64,000 nucleotides of DNA from Polynucleobacter necessarius (GCF_900095215.1 NZ_LT606949.1:550284-614283); one strand, 5' to 3'; positions 1-9,425 are shown, counted from the stretch's first letter. Made by a program: numbers and translations. Notes: generated by a model from the letters alone, not told the origin.

Positions 1-2
1 GG

Positions 3-317
3 CGTGAAATCTTTTTCCAAGTTGTATTTGATCTTATCTTTATAGAGACTCACCAAATAGAGATTATTGGTTATTGCGCCGCATTCCTAACCACCATTGC
101 CTTCTTGCCTCAGGCGGTTCGGTCTTGGCGTACCAAAGATCTATCGGGGATTGCCTTTGGCATGTATGCGTTATTTACTTTTGGGGTTGGTTTATGGCTG
201 ATCTATGGCTTGATTATTGAGAAGTTGCCCCTCATTCTGGCAAATGCGCTGACCTTCATTTTGGCCTTGAGTATTTTGTTCTTGAAATTGCGCCGTATTT
301 CTACCCAGCGGAAATAA
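3..317 (+). CDS. SemiSWEET / PQ-loop small transporter (5' end uncertain or outside window)
   Basis: The protein carries the PQ-loop signature of MtN3/SemiSWEET proteins: the run LPQAVRSWRTKDLSG sits between hydrophobic segments, and two more membrane segments follow. SemiSWEETs are about 85-100 aa with three helices that dimerise to move sugars across the inner membrane. The reading frame is open back to the window edge and holds no ATG or GTG. The first TTG (position 105) lies inside the PQ motif, so it cannot be the true start, which is probably upstream of the window. Family assignment is firm; substrate is unknown. Confidence 0.7.
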   Translation, partial: REIFFQVVFDLIFIETHQIEIIGYCAAFLTTIAFLPQAVRSWRTKDLSGIAFGMYALFTFGVGLWLIYGLIIEKLPLILANALTFILALSILFLKLRRISTQRK

Positions 318-352
318 CACACTAATTCACCCTAATTCATACAAAGGCTTTT

Positions 353-1045
353 ATGTCTTCAGTATTTGTGATTGACTCACCACCAGTTATCTCATTGCCT
401 GTAACAGGTGATACTCGTCGTTTTGCTGTCAATCGCATTTATTGCGTTGGGCGTAACTATGCCGATCATGCGCGTGAGATGGGGCATGATCCCGATCGTG
501 AGCCACCATTCTTTTTTATGAAGCCGGCCAATTCGATTGTGGCTGATGGTAAAGATATGGCTTATCCTAATTTATCGAATGATGTCCATCATGAAATTGA
601 AATGGTTGTGGCGATCGGCAAGGGTGGCGCGAATATTCCCGCGGATAAAGCGCTAGAGCATGTCTATGGTTATGGGGTTGGCTTGGATATGACTAGACGC
701 GATCTTCAGGGTGAGGCCAAGAAGATGGGGCGCCCCTCGGATAGTGGCAAAGCATTTGATCAGTCTGCGCCATGCGGTGAGATAACTCCGGTAAGTCAAT
801 GCGGTCATCCCGCCCAAAGTCCTGTGAAGTTATTGGTGAATGGTGAGGTTCGCCAAGAGGGTGACCTCAATCAACTCATTTGGAACGTGCCTGACACCAT
901 CGCCTATCTCTCCACCTTATTTACTTTAGAGCCTGGCGATCTCATTTTGTCAGGCACTCCGGCAGGTGTTGGCCCCGTGAAAAAAGGCGATGTATTGGAG
1001 GGGAGTGTCGTTGGCATACCGAATTTAAAGGCAAAAATTATCTAA
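353..1045 (+). CDS. Fumarylacetoacetate hydrolase (FAH) family protein
   Basis: This 230-aa protein has the single FAH fold of fumarylpyruvate hydrolase-like and acylpyruvase enzymes. The N-terminal YCVGRNYADHA motif (residues 30-40) and FMKPANS (55-61) are typical. The likely metal ligands are E81 and E83 in HHEIEMVVAIG and D112 in GLDMTRRD. The C-terminal SGTPAGVGPVKKGD segment is also a family hallmark. Such enzymes cleave C-C bonds in beta-diketo acids during aromatic or central metabolism. The exact substrate cannot be read from sequence. The ATG at 353 is the natural start and the length is normal. Confidence 0.88.
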   Translation: MSSVFVIDSPPVISLPVTGDTRRFAVNRIYCVGRNYADHAREMGHDPDREPPFFFMKPANSIVADGKDMAYPNLSNDVHHEIEMVVAIGKGGANIPADKALEHVYGYGVGLDMTRRDLQGEAKKMGRPSDSGKAFDQSAPCGEITPVSQCGHPAQSPVKLLVNGEVRQEGDLNQLIWNVPDTIAYLSTLFTLEPGDLILSGTPAGVGPVKKGDVLEGSVVGIPNLKAKII

Positions 1046-1064
1046 ATTTAAAACAGGCCCATTG

Positions 1065-2108
1065 ATGAATAGTTTGCTCAAGAGATTGGGGCTTTTGTTG
1101 CTGGCGGCAGGACTACCATTTTTGCTTGCCTCTTGCGCTTCTCAACAAGCGGCCAATCCACCAGCCAGCCTCTATGCAAACGCAAGTCCATTGGATTTGC
1201 GTTTAAGCAAAGGGCCCTACCCTTATCCCTTAAAAGAATTTAAGACCTCCTTATAGGGGCAGCCGGCAAGCATGGTTTACATGGATGTCGCTGCACTCGG
1301 GAGGCCGAAAGGTGTAGTTGTGCTATTTCATGGGAAGAATTTCTCTAGCGACTATTCGGCCCCAACAATCGCGGGCTTATCTAAGGATGGTTATCGAGTG
1401 ATTTCTCCAGATCAGGTTGGTTTTGGCAAATCCTCCAAGCCTGATGTGGCCTACCACTTCGATGATCGGGCTGCTAACACCCAAGCTTTATTGAAATCTC
1501 TTAACATTCAACGAGCTTCGGTCGTTGCCAATTCAATGGGTGGCATGGTCGGCATTCGGTTTGCTCGCCTGTACCCGCAAACTGTGCAACAGTTGGTTCT
1601 TGAAAATCCTCTAGGGCTTGAAGATTACAGCAGAGATATTCCGACTCAGAAAAATGATGATTTGCTTAAGCTCGAAATGGCGCAAACCGAGACCAGTTAT
1701 CGCCGCTTTCTACAAAGTTACTTTCCAAACTGGCAACCAAGTTATGAAAAGTTTGTAGAGGTTTATGTTCGAGTGCAAAAAGACCTGGATTATCCGGCTT
1801 ACGCAAACACTTCAGTATTAACATATCAAATGATCGTGGAAAAACCGGTGGTCTCCGATTTGTCAGATTTAAAAATGCCAGTGTTATTGGTGATTGGTCA
1901 AAAAGATCCCACTGTATTTGGTCGACGCTTTGCGCCACAAGAAGCAGTGAAGTCACTGGGGAATTTTCCGGAGTTAGGCAAAAAGGCGCAGTCAGTGATT
2001 CCGAATGCGAAATTAGTGCCTATTGAAAATGTAGGCCATGTGCCCCATGTCGAGGTGCCAGATCAGTTTGTGAAAATCGTAGTGGAGTTTTTAAACTCCA
2101 AGAGCTAA
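1065..2108 (+). pseudogene. Alpha/beta hydrolase lipoprotein, interrupted by an in-frame TAG
   Basis: The 5' part encodes a signal peptide with a lipobox ending LLASC, then the hydrolase N-terminus. A TAG at 1254-1256 ends translation after about 63 residues. The frame is unchanged after the stop and continues as an alpha/beta hydrolase with the oxyanion VLFHGKNF segment, the nucleophile elbow NSMGGM and a C-terminal catalytic His in NVGHVPHVE. Without the stop the product would be about 347 aa. A CAG-to-TAG change is the simplest explanation. The downstream 278-aa part could start at the ATG at 1272 but would lack export signals, so a dead gene is likely. Confidence 0.8.
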
Positions 2109-2125
2109 AGCATTAGCGCTGGTTC

Positions 2126-2905
2126 TTACTCCCCGAGCCACTGCGGTGAACGACATTCTAAAAAGGCGTTCACTCCCTCCATAAAGTCTTTGCTGTTATA
2201 GGTTTCACGCATGAGATCTGTGCAATCAGGCAGATTATTTTGAAGTAAGCACGCTATGGCAAGTTTGCTTGCTTTTTGGGTGATTGGCGCAAGGACTGCT
2301 AATTTTTTTGCAAGAGCATCTGTTGCTGCGCAAATCTCCGTTGTCTCTACGGTTTGATAGAGAAAGCCGGACTCCAGTAACTCTGGCGCCTTAATTAACT
2401 CTGCAGTGAGTAGCATCTTTTTGACTGCGGGCACTCCCAGATGTGCTGCAAGCCACGATAAATTGTTTGGTGACAAACAATTGCCGAGAGTTTTGGCTAC
2501 TGGTATACCAAAATGCGCATCAGGCGTAGAGATTCGAAAGTCGCAGGCAGTGGCCATTAACAGTCCGCTTCCTACTGCTAAACCTTCGATCATCACTATG
2601 GTTGGTATGGGTAGTTGCTGTAGGGGGGCAAAGATATGATCGACCGCTACTTCATATGCTTCGTTTTCTTTGAGGTCAACAAACTGCTGAATATCGCTTC
2701 CAGAAACAAATGCTTTATCACCCGCCACATGAAAAATGGCTACTCGAACATCCGCATTGGTGGCCAATGAATCGCAAATCTGCTTAAGCTCTTCATACAT
2801 GGGCCAAGTGAGGGCATTACGAGCGGCAGGGTTATTAAAGGTAACCCGCGCAATCATTCCATCGATTTCTAGGTTCAAACAGGGTGGGGTGGAGTTCACA
2901 GTCAT
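2126..2905 (-). CDS. Enoyl-CoA hydratase/isomerase family protein
   Basis: This 259-aa crotonase-fold protein has the usual N-terminal pattern RVTFNNPAARNALTWPM and the oxyanion-hole region EGLAVGSGLLMATACDFRIS. The SGSDIQQF segment corresponds to the CoA-binding loop. Crotonases act on acyl-CoA thioesters in fatty-acid or amino-acid breakdown; the precise reaction is not readable. It is convergent with the broken hydrolase gene upstream, with only 17 bases between them. It starts with ATG at 2905 and is full length. Confidence 0.85.
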   Translation of the reverse strand: MTVNSTPPCLNLEIDGMIARVTFNNPAARNALTWPMYEELKQICDSLATNADVRVAIFHVAGDKAFVSGSDIQQFVDLKENEAYEVAVDHIFAPLQQLPIPTIVMIEGLAVGSGLLMATACDFRISTPDAHFGIPVAKTLGNCLSPNNLSWLAAHLGVPAVKKMLLTAELIKAPELLESGFLYQTVETTEICAATDALAKKLAVLAPITQKASKLAIACLLQNNLPDCTDLMRETYNSKDFMEGVNAFLECRSPQWLGE

Positions 2906-3016
2906 GGAACTATTCTATACAAAAGCCAGTATCTCGACCCCTCAAAAAAGACCTTTTCGTAAGCGCTGTCATATAGTTTTAGTCAGACGGAGAGTGTCCT
3001 GGGATAGCATTCTCTT

Positions 3017-3175
3017 ATGTATATGTCCCTACCTTTTCTGACAGTTTTTATTGGACTGGTTTTAGTCTGGTTTGAGAAGCGTCTTGCGGGTTTGGTGGTT
3101 TTAGCGATCACTGTCGGAATTCTTTCATGCTGGTCTCATTTCCATGCAACCAGCCATCTCAATATCAGTCTGTAA
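3017..3175 (+). CDS. DUF5993-like small membrane protein (52 aa)
   Basis: Reading from the ATG at 3017 gives a 52-residue protein, MYMSLPFLTVFIGLVLVWFE at its start, with two hydrophobic stretches and a C-terminal HATSHLNISL. Its length and pattern match small DUF5993 proteins that I recall being encoded directly before dsbB in Burkholderiales. Its TAA stop abuts the possible TTG start of dsbB at 3176, so the two are probably cotranscribed and perhaps translationally coupled. Function is unknown; a role near the DsbB thiol oxidase is only inferred from position. Confidence 0.6.
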   Translation: MYMSLPFLTVFIGLVLVWFEKRLAGLVVLAITVGILSCWSHFHATSHLNISL

Positions 3176-3750
3176 TTGATTGTGAGTAGGCATTCTTTTC
3201 CTTCGTTAGCGGCTTTAGGTAATCAGCTTGCGTTATTGGCCATTGTTGGCATGCTGTCCTATGCGTTTATCGATCAACTCTATTTTGGTGAATTACCTTG
3301 CCCGCTGTGTTTGATGCAGCGCATTGGATTTGTCATTATTGGGTGTGCTTTGGTTTTGAATATTCGTTGTGGCGCTCATTCATCTCACTATGGTTGTGGG
3401 ATTGTTGGTGGCCTAGTGGGCATGATGGTTTCTTTGCGCCAAGTGCTTTACATGTTTTGCCTGGCGATCCAGTGTTTGGTAAAACTTTTTTGGAATTGCA
3501 TTTTTATGCTTGGGGTTATGTTGGCTATACCGGTTTTCTACTGGGATTGACTATCTTGCTAATGCTGCCTAATCGAGCAGTGCGCTCGCGCTCTTGGTTT
3601 GCGAATACGATTCTTATTCTTTTTATTCTTTTAGTTTTTGGAAACCTTGTTTCCACTTTGCTTGAGTGTGGTATTGGTCCTTGCGCTGATGATCCTGTGA
3701 AGTATGAGGGCTTGTTATGGCTGCGCTCTCGCTTTGGTTTTTTAATCTAG
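3176..3750 (+). pseudogene. dsbB: Disulfide bond formation protein B, frameshifted
   Basis: DsbB reoxidises DsbA and passes electrons to quinones. The first part shows the membrane helix and the redox motif in ELPCPLCLMQR. The frame breaks near 3447-3449, where a run of three T would have to be four to give the expected RQVLLHVLPGDP and then VFGKTFLELHFYAWGY in the next frame. The rest, including the periplasmic CGIGPCADDP segment and the last helix, is intact in the shifted frame. Translation may begin at TTG 3176 or GTG 3182. Loss of DsbB would impair periplasmic disulfide formation unless another oxidase exists elsewhere. Confidence 0.82.
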
Positions 3751-3764
3751 ACCGCTCGGTCTAG
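3747..3764. terminator. 18-bp perfect palindrome, possible terminator
   Basis: CTAGACCG and CGGTCTAG flank a CT dinucleotide, giving a perfect palindrome that overlaps the dsbB stop codon. As RNA it would fold into a 7-bp stem with a GCTC loop. It has only a short T tract (TTCTG), so it could be a weak terminator or a protein-binding site. Confidence 0.35.
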
Positions 3765-3781
3765 TTCTGAGTTGATGAACC

Positions 3782-4776
3782 ATGGAATTCTCTAAAGTGC
3801 TGAAGAGCTTTTTGTTTGCAATTGCGGTATGTCTAACTTTTCTTGCGCATGCGCAACCAGGCTCAGTAGCGAATGCAAAATGGCCAAAGCAATCCGTTCG
3901 GATTATTGTGACATTTACTCCTGGGGGTGCGCCTGATATCTTGGCGCGCGTTTTGTCGGAAAGTTGGCAGCAGAATTTGGGTGTACCCGTATTGGTGGAA
4001 AATAAACCAGGGTATGGCGGTAATATTGGTGCCGATCTGGTTGCTAAGAGCGAGCCCGATGGCTATACCTGATTAATTGGTACCGTTGGCATTCATGCGA
4101 TCAACGGCGCGCTTTATGAAAGGATCGCTTTTGATCCTGTAGAGGATTTCACGCCGATTAGTTTTTAGCTAGTACGCCGAACGTTTTGATTGTGAATAAG
4201 AAATTGGGCGCGAGCAATCTTCATGAGTTAATTGATCCAGCGAAAGCCAAGCCTGATCAACTCACTTTTGGCTCTCCAGGAGTCGGCACTTCACTACACA
4301 TGTCTGGCGAATTATTTAAAGAGATGGCTGGTGTGCAAATACGCCATATTCCCTACACAGGCCGCGCCCAATCATTGCCGGACTTATTCAGCCGTCGGAT
4401 CTCAATGCTGTTTGATAATTTATCTTCCTCTTTGGCTCTAATTAAGGCTGGTGAAGTGCAGGCGCTGGGAGTTACTACGCCGAAGCGCTCTCATGCAGCC
4501 CCCGAGATCCCCACTTTAGCCGAGCAGGGCATGACTGGATTTGAGGCGATATCTTGGTTTTCATTAATGGCGCCAGCCAATCTGCCGCCCCCCATTCAAA
4601 AGCGTCTAAATCAAATGGTTCGTCAGACCTTGAGCAATCCCGAGATTAAGTCTCGACTGTTGGCAAATGGTTTAGATCCTGCGCTCAGTAGCCCAAAAGC
4701 GCTTTCTCAGTTAATTTCTTCCGAGGCTGCTAAATGGGGTAAGGTGGTACAGCAATCGGGTGCAAAATTAGAGTAG
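3782..4776 (+). pseudogene. Bug/TctC-family tricarboxylate-type solute receptor, degenerate
   Basis: The N-terminus has a signal peptide (ending LTFLAHAQ) and the Bug-family start VRIIVTFTPGGAPDILAR. These periplasmic proteins deliver carboxylates to TctAB-type transporters or sensors. A TGA at 4070-4072 interrupts PDGYT-LIGTVG, and a second lesion near 4162-4166 (T5 where T6 restores the frame) precedes LASTPNVLIVNKKLG. The C-terminal half, with LTFGSPGVGTSLHMSGELFK and the typical IPTLAEQGMTGFEA, is open in the new frame. Two independent lesions make it a clear pseudogene. Confidence 0.85.
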
Positions 4777-4909
4777 CAAAACATTTGCTATAAATAATTG
4801 ATTTTCTCGTCAGCCTAACCGTATTTAAGGCGTTATTGCTAGTAAGGCTAGTAAAAACTAAAATGGACTCACTAGGAAATGCAAGACCAATATATTATAG
4901 GGGTCGATC

Positions 4910-5356
4910 ATGAAAGTATTCAATAAATTCAGTATTTTAGGAGTGGCCTTGTTGGCTTTATTGTCGGCTTCACCGGTGATAGCCCAAGCAGGTAATGTAG
5001 GCTGGAATGTATCGGTTGGCGGGGGTTATGGCGGTGGCTGGCGTCCAGCGCCATACGGAGCTTATGGACGTGGTTGGGATCCTGGATGGGGAGGTAATTG
5101 GGCTTATGCTGGCCCTTATTACGGACCTTATGGCGGCTATTGCGCTCCACCCGTAGTGTATTCACCACCAGTGGTGACTTATCTCCCACCATCTCAGCCT
5201 ATTGTTTTGGCTGCTCAACCCCAACCTGCGGTTTGGTATTACTGTCCCGCTAGCGGAAAATATTTTCCATATTTACAAGAGTGCCCCAGTGGCTGGCAAA
5301 CTCAATCCGAAACTCCACCGGCGAGTAACGCTCAGCCTAGGCAGCCACAGCACTAA
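4910..5356 (+). CDS. Secreted Gly/Tyr/Pro-rich small protein
   Basis: This 148-aa protein has a signal peptide (cleavage likely after SPVIAQA), a Gly-Tyr-Trp-rich middle, a Pro-Val-rich linker and the C-terminal motif WYYCPASGKYFPYLQECPSGW with two cysteines. Similar small envelope proteins ending in a YYCP...YP..CPGGW motif are common in betaproteobacteria, and their role is unknown. An AGGGG ribosome binding site lies just upstream of the ATG, and a TATTAT element precedes it. Confidence 0.75.
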   Translation: MKVFNKFSILGVALLALLSASPVIAQAGNVGWNVSVGGGYGGGWRPAPYGAYGRGWDPGWGGNWAYAGPYYGPYGGYCAPPVVYSPPVVTYLPPSQPIVLAAQPQPAVWYYCPASGKYFPYLQECPSGWQTQSETPPASNAQPRQPQH

Positions 5357-5392
5357 TTTTTTTAGAATTTCAGAATAGTTAAAGGTTTTAAT

Positions 5393-5854
5393 ATGAAACG
5401 ATTGACTCGCACCGCAGTATTAACTGCATCTGTTATTGCATCATTAACCGCATGCGTATCCGCGCCAACTGGTCCGACTATCGCCGTCATGCCACGCGAG
5501 GGTAAGCCTTTTGAGGTATTTCAACAAGAAGATCAAGTGTGCCGACAATTTGCTGCAAATGCAGTGAAAGATACAGGCGATGCCGCTCTGAAGGAGGGTG
5601 TTACCAGTGCAGCTCTTGCTGCAGCCCTAGGCGCTGCAGCTGGCGCCGTCATCGGTGGCGGTAGTCATACTGGTGTTGGAACTGGCGCAGGTGTAGGATT
5701 ATTGGGCGGTTCTGCAATTGGTGCTATGCATGCATCTGGAAAGCAAAACCAAGCACAAATCCAATACAACATTGCTTATCAGCAGTGCATGTACTCTAAG
5801 GGTAATCAAGTTCCTAGTTATGCAGTGCCTGCTTCAGGCCAAGGTTATCGTTGA
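5393..5854 (+). CDS. Glycine-zipper lipoprotein
   Basis: The 153-aa product begins with a lipoprotein signal peptide (lipobox LTAC). After a conserved-looking FEVFQQEDQVCRQFA segment comes a long Ala/Gly zipper (ALGAAAGAVIGGG and GTGAGVGLLGGSAIGAM), then YQQCMYSKGNQVP. Gly-zipper proteins insert into or span the outer membrane. Genes of this type are often called YMGG-like or hypothetical. It follows the Gly/Tyr-rich gene by 36 bases and may share its transcript. Confidence 0.75.
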   Translation: MKRLTRTAVLTASVIASLTACVSAPTGPTIAVMPREGKPFEVFQQEDQVCRQFAANAVKDTGDAALKEGVTSAALAAALGAAAGAVIGGGSHTGVGTGAGVGLLGGSAIGAMHASGKQNQAQIQYNIAYQQCMYSKGNQVPSYAVPASGQGYR

Positions 5855-5874
5855 TCCCGAGGTGTACTCGCTTT

Positions 5875-7266
5875 TTAGACCTCAACTGGCGGATGGGTCT
5901 TCTCATAGCGCTCCGCTGTTCTTCTAAAGAGGTAGAGCAAGAGGCATGCAGCGAGACCTAGGCTGAGACTATTGCCGGCCCAGAAGCCGTTGGCACCTTG
6001 CAAGAATGTTGGCGTATTGCCCAATACATTGAAGCCCATGAGGTAGCCCCCACCTAGGCCCACACCCCAAAGTGAGCCGGCATAAATCAACATGGGCCAG
6101 AACGCGACGCGGTACGATCGCAGAATAAAGGCTGCTGTGATTTGCAGGGCATCAAACACTTGATAAAACGCAATAAACAGAAAGAGGGGAATTGAGAATG
6201 CCTTTACCTCTGCTGGCGGATCGTATAAGTCCAACATCTGAAATCTAAAAATCCAAACAACGATACCAATGCCGATACAGAGTGTAGTGGTAAAAAATAC
6301 CGAAGACCAACCGATCTCTTCAGCGCGCTTGGGTTTGTTCGCGCCAATCGCTTGAGACACTAAGGTCATCGTGGCGATGGAGAGGGATAGTGGCACCATG
6401 TAAATAACAGTCCCAATATTGGCCACAATTTGGTGTCCTGCTAATGCGGTAGTGCCAAGACGCGCAATAAACAGAGACATAAAAGTGAAAGAGCTCACTT
6501 CAATTAAGTAGCTAAATCCAATGGGGGTACCAAGCTTTAGCAAAGTCCAAATGCGATGCCAGTCCGGCATGCTGAAGCGCGCGAAGATCTTAAATGGTCT
6601 ATAAAAGCGATCAAATAACACAAACCCTAAAGTCATGAGTAGCCATGACCAGTTGATGATGACGGTGGCAACTGCGCATCCAGGGCCACCCATGCCTTCA
6701 AAGCCTAGACCACCATAAATGAAAAGTAAATTGAGTGGCAATTTGAGTGCTAGGCCAATAATCTGCACCACAGTGATTACAGTAGGGCGTGATACCGCAT
6801 TGTGAAGGGCCATTAACACGCGCATGCCCATGCTCGCCGGTAACCCAATTGCCAATATGCTGAGGTATAGCTTTGCCTTGCCTTCAATGCTGGCATTCAT
6901 TTGGGAGATGGCAAGCAAGTGATCCGCATTGAGCAAAATCAGGCAGCCGAAAATAGTCAGACCTAAAGCAAGCCAGGTCGCTTGACGAACTTCTTCACCG
7001 ATTTCTGAAAAGCGTTTAGCGCCAAAGAGTTGGCCGACAATCGGGGCGATGGCGGATATGACCCCAGTCAAGCCAACGTAAATGCTAATGAAGATGGCTG
7101 AAGCCATTGCTAGCCCGGCTAGGTCATCAGCGGAGTAGCGCGCTGTCATCGCGGTGTCTAAGACGCCAAACGCAATCACAGCCAGTTGACCAATGAGCAA
7201 AGGCCCGGCAAGTTTTAATAGAGAGGGGATGTCCTCGCGTAGGCGCGATAACTTAAAGTGCAGCAC
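5875..7266 (-). CDS. MATE family multidrug/Na+ (or H+) antiporter
   Basis: This is a 463-aa polytopic protein with about 12 membrane segments and the MATE/NorM arrangement of two homologous halves. The first segment carries LAGPLLIGQLAVIAFGVLDT, and QLFGAKRFSEIGEEVRQ follows the first helices, as in NorM. MATE pumps export cationic drugs and toxic metabolites. The start is GTG at 7266, three bases after the stop of the upstream glycosyltransferase gene, so the two form an operon. No lesion is visible. Confidence 0.88.
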   Translation of the reverse strand: MLHFKLSRLREDIPSLLKLAGPLLIGQLAVIAFGVLDTAMTARYSADDLAGLAMASAIFISIYVGLTGVISAIAPIVGQLFGAKRFSEIGEEVRQATWLALGLTIFGCLILLNADHLLAISQMNASIEGKAKLYLSILAIGLPASMGMRVLMALHNAVSRPTVITVVQIIGLALKLPLNLLFIYGGLGFEGMGGPGCAVATVIINWSWLLMTLGFVLFDRFYRPFKIFARFSMPDWHRIWTLLKLGTPIGFSYLIEVSSFTFMSLFIARLGTTALAGHQIVANIGTVIYMVPLSLSIATMTLVSQAIGANKPKRAEEIGWSSVFFTTTLCIGIGIVVWIFRFQMLDLYDPPAEVKAFSIPLFLFIAFYQVFDALQITAAFILRSYRVAFWPMLIYAGSLWGVGLGGGYLMGFNVLGNTPTFLQGANGFWAGNSLSLGLAACLLLYLFRRTAERYEKTHPPVEV

Positions 7267-7269
7267 GAT

Positions 7270-8988
7270 TTATTCTTGGACGACTTTGTAAAGACGTAAA
7301 TGTTCATCACGGTCAACTGCGCGACGATCTTCCCAAAGTAGATGAAGTTTTTTATTGTTGTGCTCAGCGTACGTCTTTGCCTCGGATTGACTGTGAGTGA
7401 GCATCCATGGGCAATTGGCGTCATCGCGCAGATTGAGTTTGGAGAAGTACTCAAAAGAGGCGAGCTGAGCAAAGCCAAGGTTGCTCGTATTAATGCAGCC
7501 GCCACCCGATGGAATGACTTGGGTTAATCGCGCCGATACATGGCGATAAGTTTTGGCGTAGTTAATGGTTGGCAGCCAGAGAGTCATCAATAAGACCCAC
7601 ATCAGCGTAGTGCCTGAAGCGGAGATGATCAGGCAGCGCCAAATCTCCTTAGGGGCGCGAGAAGTCCTCCAGAGAACTATCGCAAGCCATGGGCCGGTAA
7701 TGACGAGTGCGATAAAAAATGCCAGAACATTAAACTGACCTTCAAATCCGGGAAGTAGGCGAGCGATATTAGCAGCAGTAGATTCTGGGTAACCCGTGAC
7801 CTTTGCTAGCCAAATAATCCAAATCGCTAGGGCGATGAGCGTAAAGCTAAACATCGCAAACCAATCGATAAAACTAATGACGCTTCTCTTGAGAATGGGC
7901 AAGCTAAATGCGGCAATAATAGAAAGGCTGGGAATCAAAATCATTAAATCATGTTCTTTTGCCTCAAGGCGGCACAGAACATAAATCAAGCTACCAATAA
8001 ATAAACTGAGTGGTATGCAAAGATGTGGGGCGCGCCAAGCACCCGCTTCCTTAACGCGCCCCCAATGGGCTAATGAAACAATAGCCAACGGCCAAACAGG
8101 CCAGGCGTAATCCCAGAAGTTCACACTCAAAAATCCCATGGATTCAATGGATGGAGTGGCGCGCATTTCCGGCATATTGCGCCATCCCTTTGCGGCGATA
8201 TGACGCCAATATGGAGATAAATCTGCAACGTACCAAATGAGTGGCCAAATGGCAAAACCCATTAAACCTAAAACAGTGCTGGTAAGTGTCCAGCGAAAGC
8301 GTAACTTTGCGTTGCTAGCAATGACCGAGATGATAGTGGAGGTGACAATAATCAAGCTGAGAGTGAGGTTGCTAGATAGTGCGACGATGGCAATACCAAG
8401 GCCAGTCCATAGCCCGCCTTGCCAAGGCTTATCTAGGCCGCGCACAGTGCCGTACAAAACAATGCTGATGCCCATTAGTTGCGCCATCATCGGCGTGGTT
8501 TCGTGAGCGCGTTGAGCAAGACCAACGCAAGCCAGGAAGATCAGCAAGGCGCCATCGGCCAATGTCATGCCATAACTCTTCATGTCCGGTTGGCCGCCAA
8601 CAGCAAGCGCCATTGGCTGGACTTCACGACGACGCCCAAATAAATAGGTTGCGTACCAAATCGCTAGCGCTGCGGAGAAGAAGCAAATTGCCGCATACAA
8701 ACGCGCTGCGTTAGCAGCGCCAATAAATGGACCAAACCATTCAATTAATGTGGCGCCCATCCAGTAAGGAAGCGGCGTTCCAAGTGAGATATCTCGACCA
8801 GCTAGGTGCGGAACAATCCAGTCGATGGAGTTACCGCGAAAGAGAGTCCACATGCCACCAAAGCCAATGGCGTCCTCATTCTTCCAAGGATCTCGAAAGA
8901 AGAGTCCGGCGAAACCGTAAACCAAAGTCAACGCAAAAATCACAATGCGTGGAATTGATTTGGTGGCGGCGGCGGTAAGTTTAACCAT
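7270..8988 (-). CDS. ArnT-like / GT39-family membrane glycosyltransferase
   Basis: The 572-aa protein has an N-terminal membrane anchor, then RDPWKNEDAIGFGGMWTLF, which matches the first periplasmic loop of GT-C transferases where acidic residues are catalytic. Roughly 11 further hydrophobic helices follow, and a soluble C-terminal domain ends with LHLLWEDRRAVDRDEHLRLYK. Such enzymes use polyprenyl-phosphate sugars to modify lipid A or proteins; the acceptor here is unknown. It shares a transcript with the MATE exporter. The upstream rpmE2 gene is separated from it by a terminator. Confidence 0.72.
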   Translation of the reverse strand: MVKLTAAATKSIPRIVIFALTLVYGFAGLFFRDPWKNEDAIGFGGMWTLFRGNSIDWIVPHLAGRDISLGTPLPYWMGATLIEWFGPFIGAANAARLYAAICFFSAALAIWYATYLFGRRREVQPMALAVGGQPDMKSYGMTLADGALLIFLACVGLAQRAHETTPMMAQLMGISIVLYGTVRGLDKPWQGGLWTGLGIAIVALSSNLTLSLIIVTSTIISVIASNAKLRFRWTLTSTVLGLMGFAIWPLIWYVADLSPYWRHIAAKGWRNMPEMRATPSIESMGFLSVNFWDYAWPVWPLAIVSLAHWGRVKEAGAWRAPHLCIPLSLFIGSLIYVLCRLEAKEHDLMILIPSLSIIAAFSLPILKRSVISFIDWFAMFSFTLIALAIWIIWLAKVTGYPESTAANIARLLPGFEGQFNVLAFFIALVITGPWLAIVLWRTSRAPKEIWRCLIISASGTTLMWVLLMTLWLPTINYAKTYRHVSARLTQVIPSGGGCINTSNLGFAQLASFEYFSKLNLRDDANCPWMLTHSQSEAKTYAEHNNKKLHLLWEDRRAVDRDEHLRLYKVVQE

Positions 8989-9000
8989 GGGTAAAGTTCA

Positions 9001-9026
9001 AAATAAAAAAGGCAGCAAACGCTGCC
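9001..9026 (-). terminator. Intrinsic terminator after rpmE2
   Basis: GGCAGC and GCTGCC form a 6-bp stem around an AAAC loop (9011-9026). On the minus strand it is followed by a TTTTTTATTT tract (9001-9010). It lies 52 bases beyond the rpmE2 stop and upstream of the glycosyltransferase start. Confidence 0.8.
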
Positions 9027-9077
9027 TTGCTTATCTCGCAGAGCAGGTATTTCACATACCCCGCGAACAGAAGTGGT

Positions 9078-9425
9078 TTAAGCCTTCTTATTGCTTGTCT
9101 TTTCAGCAGCTTTTGCTTCTGCGGCTGCAGCTTTTTTCTCAGCTGTTTTAGCAGCGCCATCACCGGAAGCTTTAGCAACAGCTTTAGTACCGAATTTCTG
9201 ACGGAATTTCTCAACACGACCAGCGGTATCCATAATTTTCTGGGTACCAGTGTAGAAAGGGTGTGATTCAGATGAAGTTTCGATCTTAGCAAATGGGTAT
9301 TCATTGCCATCGTCCCACTTAATGGTTTCTTTAGTGGGCATTGTGGAGCGAGTCTTGAAGCTGAAGTTATTGGAAACGTCTACAAAGACGATTTCACGGT
9401 AATCTGGGTGAATGCCAGGTTTCAT
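9078..9425 (-). CDS. rpmE2: 50S ribosomal protein L31 type B
   Basis: The first 85 or so residues match zinc-free L31 ([20 protein letters not shown], then [24 protein letters not shown]). The four zinc cysteines of type A L31 are absent. After KFRQKFG there is an Ala/Lys-rich tail of about 35 residues, making the protein 115 aa against the usual 85-90. Alanine/lysine tails on small ribosomal proteins occur in Burkholderiales. It is transcribed as a single gene ending at the terminator at 9001-9026. Confidence 0.93.
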   Translation of the reverse strand: MKPGIHPDYREIVFVDVSNNFSFKTRSTMPTKETIKWDDGNEYPFAKIETSSESHPFYTGTQKIMDTAGRVEKFRQKFGTKAVAKASGDGAAKTAEKKAAAAEAKAAEKTSNKKA

